Origin: Margaritifera margaritifera
Taxonomy: Eukaryota > Mollusca > Bivalvia > Unionida > Margaritiferidae
DNA: 64,000 nt
Reading direction: 5' to 3'
NCBI GenBank assembly: GCA_029931535.1
Contig: JAQPZY010001621.1
Coordinates: 5,618,001-5,682,000 of the forward strand
Positions 11,901 through 23,570 of the stretch are shown here, piece by piece. The notes beneath the pieces are model-generated. The model was not told where the DNA came from, did no database searches, and saw only the letters and a list, made by a program, of their open reading frames with translations. Numbering within the stretch: the stretch's first letter is position 1; every line of letters begins with the position of its first letter. Position numbers and translations under genes: made by a program.

Positions 11901-12900
11901 ATACTTCTTGATTGTGAAGGAATTTTGAAAACGAGACCTAATTGACCTAGGGGTCAAGTCAAATTCATGGCTTTTATTTGTGTTCATCATTGAGCTTATG
12001 GATACTGACTTATATAGATACCAATTAATTTTTTACCAGAATTTGTATTTACCAGGTAGTTGGAGTCCAACAAACAGGTTAATAGTTCGCACTCAGACAT
12101 TGATTTTAAGGTCCAAGGTCTTGATCCTGGTTGTTTTTTGTTGTTGTTTTTTTTAGCTCTACTGGCTCGCCAGCATGAGATAATGAACAAGTATAAATTG
12201 ATTTTTATCAAACTCATTTGTGGATATATCTGAAGAATACCCTTGAATGATGTTGCTTCAATACCAAACATATATTAGAAATTTAACCACTTAGAATTTG
12301 GGTATATCTTGAGATTATCTGAGACAAGTACAGTGATCTTCTATCCATGATGTCAGGTTCAAGTTCAAAGATCATGACATAATTTTGTATTCCATTTACA
12401 GATATTGTGTGAACATGTTGACTCAAACATGTAAGAAAATATATTTTTGTTACTAAATTTTGGTATGTTGCAGTTTCTCAAGTATATCAGAGATGGTTTC
12501 AATACTTGGCAGTTAAAAAGAATAAAAGGACAGAAGAAACAAACTTGCCTTTGATTCCTGGAAATTCCTTTCTTCTATTTTCACTATCCATTCGATTGAG
12601 TGGCTCTTGTTTTCCTTTAGAGCGAAATATCTTGAAAATGGAAGATCAGATCAGAAATGATAAAATGATACCTTGCTTTTGAAAAAGAGATTAATTGCCT
12701 ACTTGTGTGTTTGTGCACCTAACCAGCTTATCGAAGGTGCTTGACACAGTCATATCTGCTTGCCTCATATGCAAGATATATCCGAACTTCCTTTGACATA
12801 ATCTTATAAATTTTGTATTAGATCTTCTTTGAGATAGTTATAATACAGTAAATATACAGTGGTTGTAACATTTGTATTAACTCCTCACATGTGTTTGTAG
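11900..12900 (+). repeat. Intron remainder with composite-repeat tail
   Basis: No gene is visible. From about 12480 to 12620 the sequence matches the tail found after the arrays near 33690-33790 and 36950-37045: 'gagatggtttcaa', then a segment close to GATTCCTGGAAATTC, then GAGTGGCTCTTG. It ends at the acceptor of the next ROCK exon. Confidence 0.55.
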
Positions 12901-13061
12901 AAATGCAAGCTAAATTGGACAGGGAGAAAAATGAGAAGCAGAACATAGAGGCGAGATTGTTAGCAGCAGAGAAAAGCAAGAATGAGCTGTCAGTGGACTT
13001 GCAGCAGTACAAACATCATGTAGCAGCCCTTCAGAATGAATATAGAATGGAGACAGAAAAG
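12901..13061 (+). CDS. ROCK: ROCK exon 4 of window: coiled coil
   Basis: Phase 1 in, phase 0 out (GT at 13062). Encodes EMQAKLDREKNEKQNIEARL, then LLAAEKSKNELSVDLQQYK and ends METEK. It lines up without gaps with the vertebrate ROCK segment that reads EMEKKLLEER near its start. The acceptor is TGTTTGTAG at 12892-12900. Confidence 0.95.
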
Positions 13062-14079
13062 GTGGGATTATTTCCCAGTATGAAGAGAGACCTATACTTT
13101 CACAAATCTACCTGCATTAACAATTTCCTTCCAAGAAGATCACCATAACAAGAATGTAGCTAAATTTTGATGCACACTACAATACCATGCAAAAAATAAG
13201 TTGCTCAGACTTAACTTTAAACTTTAGAAAAACTCCAACAAAGCAGAGTGATCGGTGGATGTTTTTCAGTACTCTTACAGATGTAACTCTAGGGGCTTTA
13301 TCCATTGGTATGTGTTTATAAATTTATAAGTATATCGATATACAGAAGGAAAGACTAATTCACAGCCTATCAATTTCGAACTTGTAGTTTTGATGTTCAA
13401 CTGATGGTACATTTTTACTTGAAAATTGTGACTGTATTCTGTTTTTTTATCACCAGCAGCAGCAAAGTTAAGGCTAAATTGTTTTGTTTTTTTGCAAATT
13501 ACTTTTAGACTAATTAGAAAATAATGTGAAAATGACATCACCTTTTTAAAACAAAATTTAAATGCACCAGCAAGAAGCATGTATTGTGTAGCCAGTAATA
13601 GAACTGTCAATTTATGCTTTTGAGACTGAATCCAGTTTGCTTTTTGTCAAGCCCAAATTAGTGGAAAAGCGAGAGATAGCTGTTACTTTTCTGTTAGCGA
13701 CAGTGTTATTGTCATCATGAACAATTTTGTTAAGGTTTTGGTGAAAGTTTTTCATTGGCTTATTTTTCCATAATCCCATCATGGATTGGTTCATAGCTTG
13801 AATGTCTCCTTAAGAAGCAAAGACTTGAATCTGCAAGACACTCTCTAACTCCTATAACCTTGTTATCAAGGACACAATGTTTTTAGCAATTTGTTGAGCA
13901 TGGGCTTGACATGTGGGTCAGGGGTGTCTTTTTTGTTTTCAGCTCACCTGGCTGTAAGGTCATCAAATATGGCTGCCATTACTAAAAGGATGCAACTTTA
14001 TCAAAAACAAATGCAGAACAAAATTTGAGTAACTTTGACACAAAGCATCCTGGCAAGTAGAGAAACTCTGAAACCATTG
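13062..14079 (+). other. Intron sequence, nothing recognised
   Basis: AT-rich intron between the exon at 12901 and DIRS copy 2. No repeat ends, RNA gene or conserved protein were recognised. Frames on the minus strand here are short and without family resemblance. Confidence 0.5.
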
Positions 14080-14082
14080 TTT

Positions 14083-14240
14083 CTCCTTTGAATACATTCC
14101 CCGATCACATTAACAAATTCGTCTAGCCCTACTAATAGACGAAAATTCGTCTTTTCTGTCTTGATCATATAGTCAAAGGGCAATAACTCTTGCCCATTAC
14201 CTCCTATTGCCACCACTATGTGTTGCCAGTTTTTAAGCTT
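14083..14240 (+). repeat. Left terminal repeat of DIRS copy 2
   Basis: Contains TTTGAATACATTCCCCGATC, the AAAATTCGTCTTTTCTGTC block and GGGCAATAACTCTTGCCCAT. The reverse complement occurs at the right end of the same element (about 19950-20110). The first 30 bases are also complementary to 19797-19835. Confidence 0.88.
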
Positions 14241-14603
14241 TGCTTCCTCACACAACACTTTTGGAATAAGCCTCCCGTTAAATCCAAGTCTTTATGTGTG
14301 AAATTCAAGCCTTCTACTCAATATTTTGGATTTATTTGGATTATTATTGATTCATAAACAGGTGGTATACTTTATGTTTTGAATTTGGAGGATATTTTGT
14401 GAAATTTATAACTTTCTCTGACTTGGTCACTTGAAGACTGCTTGGTACAGTGCACTATCACTGATGCTTGTTGACTTTCAAGCGTCGTGCACACCGTCTT
14501 TAATTCACACACTCTGTTTATGACGGGTGTTAAATAGTGAATTAATTAACACACTGACAGGTTAATTTATCTATTGTGTCTATTATTTTATCATTTCAGA
14601 AAC

Positions 14604-14730
14604 ATGTCTTCAAAATGCAGTAAGTGCAAGAAATATAAGGTAATTGAAGATGCGCACAAGCTGTCTGGTGTGTGCCAAATGTACTTCCACTTCCCCTTGC
14701 AGCATGTGCAATGTATAGTCTGAGGACACC
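14604..14730 (+). pseudogene. DIRS ORF1 zinc-motif remnant
   Basis: Starts at ATG 14604, five bases after TTTCAG, with MSSKCSKCKKYKVIEDAHK. The following cysteines (CLVCAKC, then PCSMC) are present but in a shifted frame because of a small indel after the His codon. The cysteine spacing equals that of the intact homologue at 7516. A TAG follows the last Cys pair. Confidence 0.65.
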
Positions 14731-14835
14731 TGGTCGACCATTCTGCAAAAGTCAACAAAAGGATAGTAGAACAAGGGAAAAGCACGAAAGACCAATATGG
14801 ATGTACTTAGTATACATCCGAATACATAATCAGTT

Positions 14836-15288
14836 GTGAGTCATGTGGGGGACACTACTGGGTCACCACCACCTAAAATCAGACAGACCGCCTTTCTCCA
14901 CTATGCCATTGTCAGATTTGAGGGAGATGAATGCAGATATGTTGCAGTCGCAGTTGGATATGCCAGCTTTGCAGCAACAGATGTGTCGACTGATACAGTA
15001 GACAGTCTCGCAAATCGTCCTCTTTTTCCATCTTTCACTCAAGATAATTTGGATACAATTGGGGATTGTTCCCCCATTTTAAGCTGCCCAGTGGGTATAA
15101 GTCCTGCTGCAAGTCCAAGCTTGGCCTTAGGGCCTGTAAAACTGGGTACATTGGGTATTTTTCGGATCCAGTGGATCCAGTATGTAGTTCTGTCTCGTCA
15201 TCCAAAGCCATATGGGCCAGTCAGCCAGCCCAGCCGTCCCAACCCAGACTTGGTTACGGGGATCTTAGTGATAGAGCCAACCATTTAG
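14836..15288 (+). pseudogene. DIRS gag-like region
   Basis: A 150-codon frame, overlapped by a second frame at 15066-15401. Homology with copy 1 is carried by the second frame (GLRACKTGYIGYFSDPVDPV), so the coding capacity is split by a frameshift. The following (AT)n tract interrupts the region further. The function is presumably structural, inferred only from position. Confidence 0.55.
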
Positions 15289-15301
15289 CCAGATGTATGG
15301 C

Positions 15302-15303
<2 letters not shown>

Positions 15304-15381
<78 letters not shown>
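15304..15381. repeat. (AT)n microsatellite
   Basis: About 39 perfect AT dinucleotides inside the gag-like region of DIRS copy 2. It produces artificial Tyr-Ile repeat reading frames on both strands. The expansion must post-date insertion of the element, because copy 1 lacks it. Confidence 0.98.
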
Positions 15382-15384
<3 letters not shown>

Positions 15385-16776
15385 ACTGGAATCTTAGTTA
15401 AAGATCCATCCATACAGCCAGGCCAACAGTTACATATGTAGATCAGGATGGCGATGGCAGTTGAAATTCTGCCCTTCCAGCCATGCTTCTGGCATGTCCG
15501 GTACTGAAGCTCACCAGGTCCGGCTTCTGCATGTTCGACATCCAGGCCTACCATTCTCCCGGCTAACCAGCCATCTGCCCAGGTGCGACAAAATTGCCTG
15601 GCAGAGCCAGCTTTACCAATTTTCACTGCCTACCTGCAGGGCATTAGCAGTGGTTTATTTAGGGATTTTGGCATTGCATCATCGTTACCTCAAAGCATGG
15701 TTTATCCTGAAATGGAACCAGACGAGGACCAAGAGTATTCACACAGTGAGTGTATAGATACTTCCAAGCAACAGCTCTACTCTGATCCAGCCTTGGAGAG
15801 GATGGAGTTTAGTTTTAAGGCTGCCATTGAGGAGATCGACCGGGTGTTGCTGGCTTTACAATGCCCTCCACCCCCAACCACAACGGATGACTATAAAGTC
15901 AAAGCGTCAGTCGACATGGATGATTAGGAAGAGTCTCCTTCTTTCTGGCCGCTTCCCCAGTCAGCAAAACTTAAGGAGATTGACGATTGGCTGGCCAAAT
16001 ATACCTGTGACCCGGGGAATGCTAAAGCTTTCTTTTCAGAAAGCCAGGTACCAGCCACATCGTACTGGTACAGAACACACTCCACTACCTACCATACTGA
16101 ATTTCTTTCGTTGGATAAGAATATAACGGAAGTTAACATGTCTGCCGCTCCATTTTATAAGGTGGATAAGAATGTGTTTATAGCCACATCAAAGCTGGTT
16201 TGAAATGTTGATGCCACGTCTTCTATTCTTAATCTGGCCTCATTGGCGATTTTCCGACTGGCGGAAAAATTGGCCAATCAACACGCCTGGGAGTCTGTGG
16301 CCCAAATTCCTCGGGTCATTAACAGAGCAGTTCACCATACAATGGCTAATGCATTGACTGCTGCCAATCATGACGATAGGCTGTGGTGTGTGTTTACGTG
16401 CCACATCGCTTAAACTGCATCATATCCTGGTTTTAAGGTTGACTCCATTTGGCTCACCATTGCTGTTTTGGGGGCAAAATTGAAAAGTTTGGTAGCAGGC
16501 AGCTCGGAAACTTCCTCTTCAACTGGCCGCCTCACCTGTATCCTCATTTAGGAACCCACCAACCCTGCCACAACGGTGGGATGACAGGTAAACCTGGACA
16601 AAGGGATCTTTTACATCCCAAAAGTTCAGATCTCAACCTTATGCCAGCAGACAAAAGCTGAATCAGACTTTGGATGCAGTCTTACAGAGGAGATAAGAAA
16701 CCAAGTTTCTCTACCCCCAAGACTCCTGCTTCCCAACGTTTACTTAACACCCCTATCGACTGTAGTCAGCCTACCA

Positions 16777-17445
16777 GTGGATGCCAGACTCATGCAGTTC
16801 AGATCACGGTGGGTCAACCTATTTCTGCAAAACAGATGGGTGACCCAAGTCATTTCGGAGGGGCTTCGGATTTCATTTATCAAACCCCTGCCCCTTTCTT
16901 CCTTTCTCCTTCGAATGGATGTGCCATCAGATCGGGAGAAATACCATATTTTTCAGCAGGAGATACAGTCGCTCATCAACAAATGGGCAGTGGAGATTGT
17001 ACGAAAGCAACAATCTCCAGGGTTCTATTCACGGCTGTTCCTTATAAAAAAGGCCAATGGCAAGTTGACGCCAATCATAGACTTGAGTTGCCTCAACGAT
17101 TTCATTCTTCTGCCGAAGTTCAAGATGGAGATGGTGAGGTCTATGGGACTCTCCATCCAAAGGGATGAGTATGAAATCGGTCTCGATCTCACAGATGCAT
17201 ACTTTCACGTCCCTATTCACCCAGCATTGCGAAAGTTTCCTCAGTTTGCTTACCGCGACAAAGTTTACCAATTGGATTGCATCGTCAGCCTGTTCTGGTC
17301 GACATCCTCTATGGCAACGGTGGCATATCTGGACGATCTCCAAAAACATATAGTAAGTGCTATTCTCCTTAAGGGTAGAAATGATCTTCTATCCTTTTCT
17401 AATCATCTCGGTTTTCTATTGAACTGGGAAAAATCAAACTCGTAG
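16777..17445 (+). pseudogene. DIRS reverse transcriptase with motif deletion
   Basis: Open for 222 codons. Motifs: GFYSRLFLIKKANGK, PIIDLSCLND, GLDLTDAYFHVPIHP, then AYLDDLQK with YLDD. Compared with copy 1, the block containing the LPFGL motif, between the segment after HPALRKF and DCIV, is missing in frame by roughly 20 codons. Both catalytic Asp motifs remain, but the missing template-grip segment would abolish activity. A minus-strand frame at 17029-17349 is its shadow. Confidence 0.85.
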
Positions 17446-17479
17446 AGTCCGTTTCAAAAGGATGTGGATTTTGGCAAGA

Positions 17480-18380
17480 AAGATCTTGCAGCTCCTCGGA
17501 TTACTCAGTGCAACAGCGGATCTGATTCCACTGTGCCGCCTTGATATGTGCCCATTACAAATGACTTTGCTGGCTCAATGGCACCCCTTTTCCAGTCCAC
17601 TCGATCAGAAGATAAGTATCACAGATGAGGTACAACCATTCCTGTGTCAGTGGTGCAACCAGGGTTGGCTCATGACAGGAATTCCTATGGAGAAACACCA
17701 AATGGAAATAACAGTATGTACGGTTATGGAACCTACTTGCTGCCAGGCTTGGATATGGTCAGCGGCAAATGGGGACTAGGGGAATGGCCTCTTCACATCA
17801 ATCTTCTTGAAATGAAAGGTATTATAAACGCCTTTCAATTCTGAAACAACTGACTCTGCAGGAAGTCAGTCTTGATTATGTCGGACAACTCTGTAGTGAT
17901 GACCTACCTCCTCCAACAGGGGGCACCAAATCACTTGACCTGTTTGTGCTGGTTTGTCAGTTTCTGCGTTGGTGTTACCAACTTAGATCGACCTGCAAAT
18001 CAAGTTTCTGCGTTGGTGTTACCAACTTAGATCGACATGCATATCAGACACATTCTTGGCAGACGCAGTGTTCTGGCTGATGTACTGTCCAGACAAGGTC
18101 AGGTTATTCATACGAAATGGTCCCTTCATCTATTGGTTTTTCATCAGATTTGTGCACTTTGGGAGCATCCAATGATCAACCTGTTTGCGACGAGGTGGAA
18201 CCACAAGCTCCCCACCTTTGTTTCACAAGTCACAGACCCAGAAACTTGGGCCATGGATGCATTGTCAATCAGCTGGGAGGGGTTATGGGCCTTTGTTTAC
18301 CCCCTACCCCCATGGTCTTAGTGCCAAAAGTAGTACAGAAAATATGGGGTCAGAATTACAAGGTAATTCTGATAGCCCCT
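17480..18380 (+). pseudogene. DIRS RNase H and linker region
   Basis: RNase H remnant with HINLLEMKGIINAFQF (about 17791-17840) and a SDNS-type segment near 17882. A 44 bp tandem duplication starts at 17961 and 18005. The linker follows with INLFATRWNHKLPTFVSQVT and WAMDALSISWEGLWAFVYP. Frames change several times. Confidence 0.7.
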
Positions 18381-18569
18381 CTTAGATGGGACAAGTCCTA
18401 GGTCAATGATCTACTCGAGCTAGCGATAGACCTACCTAGAAAGATACGACCAAACCAAATCTTCCCAAACAACCACAATCGCAGGTGTTTCACCCCTGCC
18501 CAGACCATCTTCACCTTCACACTTGGCTCTTGTCAGGATAGCCTTGTGGGAGAAAGAATTCAGACCTTT

Positions 18570-19540
18570 GATGGTGGAGAGAATCTTGAGAGCAATAAGG
18601 CCTTCCACTCTAAAGGCTTATGAGGGAAAGTGCCATGTTGTCAGAGATTTGTGTAGAGTCAATTCTATTGTCCATTTGAGTGCCTTGATCCCTCAACTAG
18701 CCAACTTTTTTCTCTGGCTCTACAAGGAGAAATAGTTGGCATCAATTACCATCAAAGGCTACCACTCCATGATATCTGACACATTCAGGCACCATGGCAG
18801 AGATGGTATCGGTCATGATAAAGATCTATCAGACCTACTGGCCAATTTTGATTTGAATAGACCAAAATCTCTCACCCTATTTCCAAAATGAAATCTGTCC
18901 TGGGGCCTAACATGGCTCAACTCGGAGAAGTTCAAGCTGTTAGCCTGGATCTTGCTGAAGCTGTTATCATACAAAACCTGTTTCCTGATAGCTTTACCTA
19001 TGGCTTGCAGGGTGAGTGAGTTACATGCCCTTTCAGTCCAGCCGAACTATCTTCAGTTCACATCAGATGGTTTGGTGATCCTCATGATACAACCAGGCTT
19101 CATAGCCAAGAACCGGTTACCTTTCAGTGTGCAATAAGAGAGTCGTCATACACTCTGTCTCGTCTATACATAAGTCGAGAACAGTGGCCATGCAAGATCC
19201 TGTCTGCGCCCTCAACCACTACTTGAAGTGCACAGACAAGTCGTGGCAACCACAAATGACTCTTTCTCCCAGTAAAGGCGGGAAAGCAGGATATCACCTT
19301 TCAAGCCCTGTCCTCGTGGCTTAAGTGGGTTATATGCTCTGCGTACTCTGATGTCTCAAAAGATCAAAGTCGCCTAATGAGGATTTTAGCTCGTGAAATT
19401 AGAGCAATCTCTGCGAGCCTTGCGTTTGAACGCAACATTTCGATCCAAGACATCATAGATGCTGTTGGCTGGCACGCAGAGTAATCTTCTCAAGTTTTTA
19501 TCTCAGGGATTTAGCTTCACAGAGACAAAATCTGAATCTA
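18570..19540 (+). pseudogene. DIRS tyrosine recombinase, frame-broken
   Basis: The site-specific recombinase that inserts DIRS circles. The N-terminal part reads AIRPSTLKAYEGKCH. The box ALPMACRVSELHALS keeps catalytic Arg (about 19009). The second box reads AREIRAISASLAF: His is replaced by Arg at 19392-19394, while the Arg at 19401-19403 remains. TAA at 19482-19484 ends the frame just before the Tyr block; Tyr (19499-19501, SSFYLRDLA) survives in another frame. Inactive. Confidence 0.85.
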
Positions 19541-19796
19541 GTGGGTCCTGTGGCTGCAGCCCAGATGACCACCAGACCTAATTAAACTAACACAGCCTCT
19601 TAGCTTCACTGGATTTGCCAGTAAATTTTGATGGTAAGAACATTTCAATAATCATCTTCTTAACCTGATAGAGCAGTCACGGATTACATGACCATATACT
19701 GTGTTGCTTTGACATAGGGAATCCAATCTTTCTTCCCTAGAAGGGTGCCAGAGGTATAGGTAGGATGCTCAGCATTCCCTCCACAAATTACGTATT

Positions 19797-19895
19797 TTCT
19801 AACATTAATGTGATCAGGGAATGTATTCAAAGGAGATAGCAAACTTTTTAGTAAATTATGTTTCTCGAAGAAAATGTACTCAATCACATTACTTG
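19797..19895 (+). repeat. DIRS internal complementary region
   Basis: The first half (19797-19835) is the reverse complement of the left terminus at about 14083-14115. The second half (19846-19895) is the reverse complement of the right terminus at about 20092-20138. Such a bridge between the two ends is diagnostic of DIRS elements and is thought to template circularisation. Confidence 0.85.
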
Positions 19896-19949
19896 AAAAT
19901 CCTCCCAACCACCCAATATGCGATCATTCTCATTGGTAATTTGCTCAGC

Positions 19950-20135
19950 TTAAAAACTGGCGACACCTAGTAGTAGCAAGGGGAGGTAATGGGTAAGAGT
20001 TATTGCCCTTTGTATATGTGATATAGACAGAAAAGACGAATTTACATCTTTTAGTAGGCTTATATACCTAATGTTAATCTGATTGGGTAAGTATTCTCTA
20101 AGAAACATAATTTACTATAAAATTTGCTTTTCATA
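19950..20135 (-). repeat. Right inverted terminal repeat of DIRS copy 2
   Basis: Read on the minus strand, it gives the same order of blocks as 14083-14240: the CACATTA-like start, the AAATTCGTCTTTTCTGTC block, then GGGCAATAACTCTTACCCAT and the CCAGTTTTT end. Confidence 0.88.
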
Positions 20136-20599
20136 ATATATTGCAGTCGGCAGCATTTTAGAAATTTCAGCAGAAGCATCCTTCTGACCCAGATATCTTG
20201 GCCAACTGTTCTTACACTTTGGTATTAGTCATTATGTCAGCCAAGTGAGAGATCTTAGGCCCACATGGGCCTCTTGTTTTTTTTAAATAATATATATTAG
20301 CTCACCTGGCTATAGTTCAAGTGAGCTTATGGTGTTGCCTCATCTCAGTCTCCCCAGACTGCATCTGCTTAGAAAATGTGCAGATATCAGTCTGGGGAAG
20401 AAAAAGATCCAAATATGCACCCTACGCAGATGATTGACATCAAGCAGATACATATTGATTCCTTCAGAAATTGAAAACATCATCAAGATTATAATGTCAT
20501 AATGTGCATGGCATCAGAAATAATGTTAAGCCAATGTGCAGCTAAATTGTTCTTGCAATAATTTCCCCAAGTATTGTAAGTGTTGTTTTTCATAGTATT

Positions 20600-21560
20600 C
20601 AAACTTCCATCCATCCATCTGTCACACTTTCCCTTACATTCCATAATTTTAAATCTGTTTTAGATTACATGATGAAACTTGGTATACTTGTACACCATCA
20701 CTAGAAGGTGTCTCATACCACATTGGGGGTCCCCTCTTCAAGGTCAAGGCCACAGCTCAGTATTTTACATTTTCCATCACCCTTTCTCTTCGACTCTGGA
20801 ACTTTAAAGCCATTTGAGATTAAGGGATGAAAAATGGTATACTTATATATAATCCCTAGAGTGTGTCACATACCAAAAATGGGGTTGCTATCTTCATGGC
20901 CAAGGTCACTCAGTATTTTTTTAATATTTTTATCACACTTACCCTTATGCTCCATAACTTTAAAGCCATTTGAGATTAAAGGATAAAACTTGTCATACCT
21001 ATACATCATCACTAGAAGTGTTTCACATGCTGCATTCTATCTTCATGGTGAAGGTCACGACTCAATATTTTATATTTTCCATCATATTCCCTTCTGATTA
21101 ATAACTTTAAAGCTGTTTGAGATTAAGAAGTGAAACTTAGTATACACTTACATCATTGTTAGAAGATGTTTCATGTACCATTGTACTACCTTCAAAGTCA
21201 AGGTCACAACTCAGTGTTTCATATTTTCCATCACACCTTTTTTTCCACTCTATGACTTGATAGCTGTTCGAGATTAAGGGATGCAACCTGGTATACATAT
21301 ATGTCATCATTAGCAGGAGTGTTATGTACCACATTGGAGGTCGTATGTTCACTTTCCCATCCACTCTAAAATTTTAGAGCCATTTGAGATGGAGGGATGA
21401 AACTTGAATGTGTCTCATGTACCACATTGGGTTCCTATCTTCAAGATCAAGGTCACATATCGGCAGTTTAAGTTTCAGTCACATTTGCCCTTCTGCTTTT
21501 CTAACTTGTCAGCTGTTTAAGATTAATAGAATTCTTGATATGCATTTGTCAGTTAGGCAG
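20600..21560 (+). repeat. ~145 bp tandem array
   Basis: About seven diverged units between DIRS copy 2 and the next exon. Anchors are AACTTTAAAGCCATTTGAG, followed by GGATGAAACTTGGTATAC and an AAGGTCAAGGTCACAACTCA type segment. Units begin near 20648, 20801, 20949, 21104, 21245, 21370 and 21500. No coding content. Confidence 0.75.
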
Positions 21561-21671
21561 ATGACAGGTCAGTGATCTCCCAATTGGGCCTCTTGATTTT
21601 TAAATAAAAATGAAGTTGTTCTCTCTAGCTTCTTTCAAAACACCTAATTTTGTTATCCATTATTATCACAG

Positions 21672-21794
21672 TCCAGAAATTTGTCCTTGCAAGTGGAGCA
21701 GGAAATCCAGAGGAGGAATCTGATGCAGGCAGATTTGAAGTCACAGGCACAAGAACTCGCAAAGCAGAAGAACAGGGAAAAGCAACTGCAAAAT
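21672..21794 (+). CDS. ROCK: ROCK exon 5 of window: coiled coil
   Basis: 41 codons, phase 0 on both sides, acceptor CACAG, donor GTAAGG. Encodes LSLQVEQEIQRRNLMQADLK and continues to NREKQLQN, collinear with the vertebrate segment containing KIEQETQKR. The exon length is a multiple of three, so skipping it would preserve the frame. Confidence 0.95.
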
Positions 21795-23570
21795 GTAAGG
21801 CACAGACATCTATTAGCCAGAATTGTACTTGTATCTGATTACAAAAGGACAGTGTGGCCATATAAATACTTTTGCCTGGCTTTGCTTGGTACACAGAAAA
21901 TTGATCTTAGCGGCCAGTATATGGAGTTTTTTTAATAGTACTAGACCTGGCCTTATTACGACCAGAATATTTGGCCAGTTTTCAGAGGAGATCAGGTTAG
22001 AGAGGAGAGGAGATCAGGTTACAGAGGAGCCAGTAGATCAGGTTACAAAGGAGCCAGTTTAGGGAAGTTTCACTTGGTTAATTTATGCTCTACTAATTTC
22101 TTTTACTATTTCCTAAAATATGAAGAATAAAACCACATTAAATCTGTAATTTTTTTTTTACATAAGCCTATATTCTATGCCAAGGGTAGCCATTAAGATG
22201 AAATTTATGTCTGTTTATTCAAACTATGGAATTGCCTGCAGAGCTGAATCTTCTGCATAGAACAAAGAAAATAATCAGTTCATATATGATATAATGTAAA
22301 TAGTATTGTCTTGGAGTAAGTACATGGCAGGTATAAAGGAAATTAATGTAGTGTGAGTTCACCTGGCTCTAAGGCCAAGTGAGCTTATGGTATGACCCTG
22401 TTGTGTGTCGTCCGTCCATCCATCAACGATTGCTTGTTAGCATTCATGAGTCCATATTTCTGATCCGATTTCAATCAAACTTAGAATATGGGTTTATATC
22501 ATCAAAATCTCAGATGAGTTTGATAATGAGCGAGATTCATGCTGATTAACTCTTTAACTACTAGTGCTACTGTAGTGGCTCACTGCTCTGCCTAGCTGCT
22601 GGGTTCACTACTGCAGCTGATTTAGGGATTGACTACAAGAGCCTAATGCTGCTGCTGACAAATGATAACTTTTTAGCTGATGATTTGGGGATATGGGCAA
22701 ATTTTTTTCAGTTTTTTTCCTTATAATTGATTGATATACTAAAACCATACATATATTAAAGATATAACTACCTTTTGCCTGTATGATTCTTTTATCCCAC
22801 TGACTTCCACAAGATTGATAAGAAAATCCATGAATTAAACACGGAACACACTATATGTAAAACTAAAATTTGTCTGTCATTATTTTATACAAAGTTATGT
22901 GTCAGATTTGGACACATAATACAAACGTTTAATTGGTCATTATGTTCTACTAGTTCTTTAGTTGCTGTTGGTGATATTTGTAAAAGCAGTTATGTTTTAC
23001 ACAAAGTCAGAGAGGAACATCACACTGCTTGCACATAATGGACACCTTATGCTGCCTTTTTTCTGTCAAACATTGGCTGGCTTTTTTTTCATAACATTTT
23101 GCTGCATAGTTGTCAGAGTTTCAGCCACAGGGGTATATATTTAAAGAAGAAATCTATCTCTGTTTTTTTCCCCCTCATCCAAAATGAAAGTACATATAGG
23201 ACCAACACTTTCAGTGAACTCGGTGACTTGCAGAGCACATGGCCTTTTTGTCCACATTGCACTGTCGTCATCTGATTCTATCTCAGTTTCTGACAGACAG
23301 GACAAATACAATAATTAAATGTCACTGCCAACACTTCTTAAATCAATATCTTCAATTTTGTCCTCTGAAAAACTGGAAAATTATGATTCCGAATCACTAG
23401 CAAAAGCCATTGTTTCCACTGTCAACAACCGCTTGTATTAACTATCACGTGGTAGAAAATTCCAGAAAATCCCTGTATTTAGTAGACATAGTTAGAATAT
23501 GATGTCTTTCATAGCAAGAACCATCATTTGTTAACTCTATTTTGATTGGTTAAATGTCTTTTTTATCACT
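21795..23570 (+). other. Intron with short minisatellite and one array unit
   Basis: A short direct repeat built on GAGATCAGGTTACAGAGGAG recurs at about 21985-22055. One isolated unit of the next array (CTGATCCGATTTCAATC to 'gcgagattcatg') lies at 22455-22550. The rest to 23570 shows no recognisable gene or transposon. Confidence 0.6.

Larger units (their letters stand above)
14080..20135 (+). mobile_element. DIRS-type retrotransposon copy 2, near full length
   Basis: About 6 kb, the most complete DIRS copy. It has a left terminal repeat (14083-14240), ORF1 zinc region, gag-like region, reverse transcriptase, RNase H, linker, tyrosine recombinase, internal complementary region (19797-19895) and inverted right repeat (about 19950-20130). 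The inverted ends and the internal region complementary to both termini are the hallmark of DIRS replication through a circular intermediate. Frameshifts, a deleted RT motif, a His-to-Arg change in the recombinase and an (AT)n expansion show it is inactive. Confidence 0.92.

Noticed and set aside
15303..15626. Tyr-Ile repeat protein frames on both strands
   Set aside because: They are translations of the (AT)n microsatellite.
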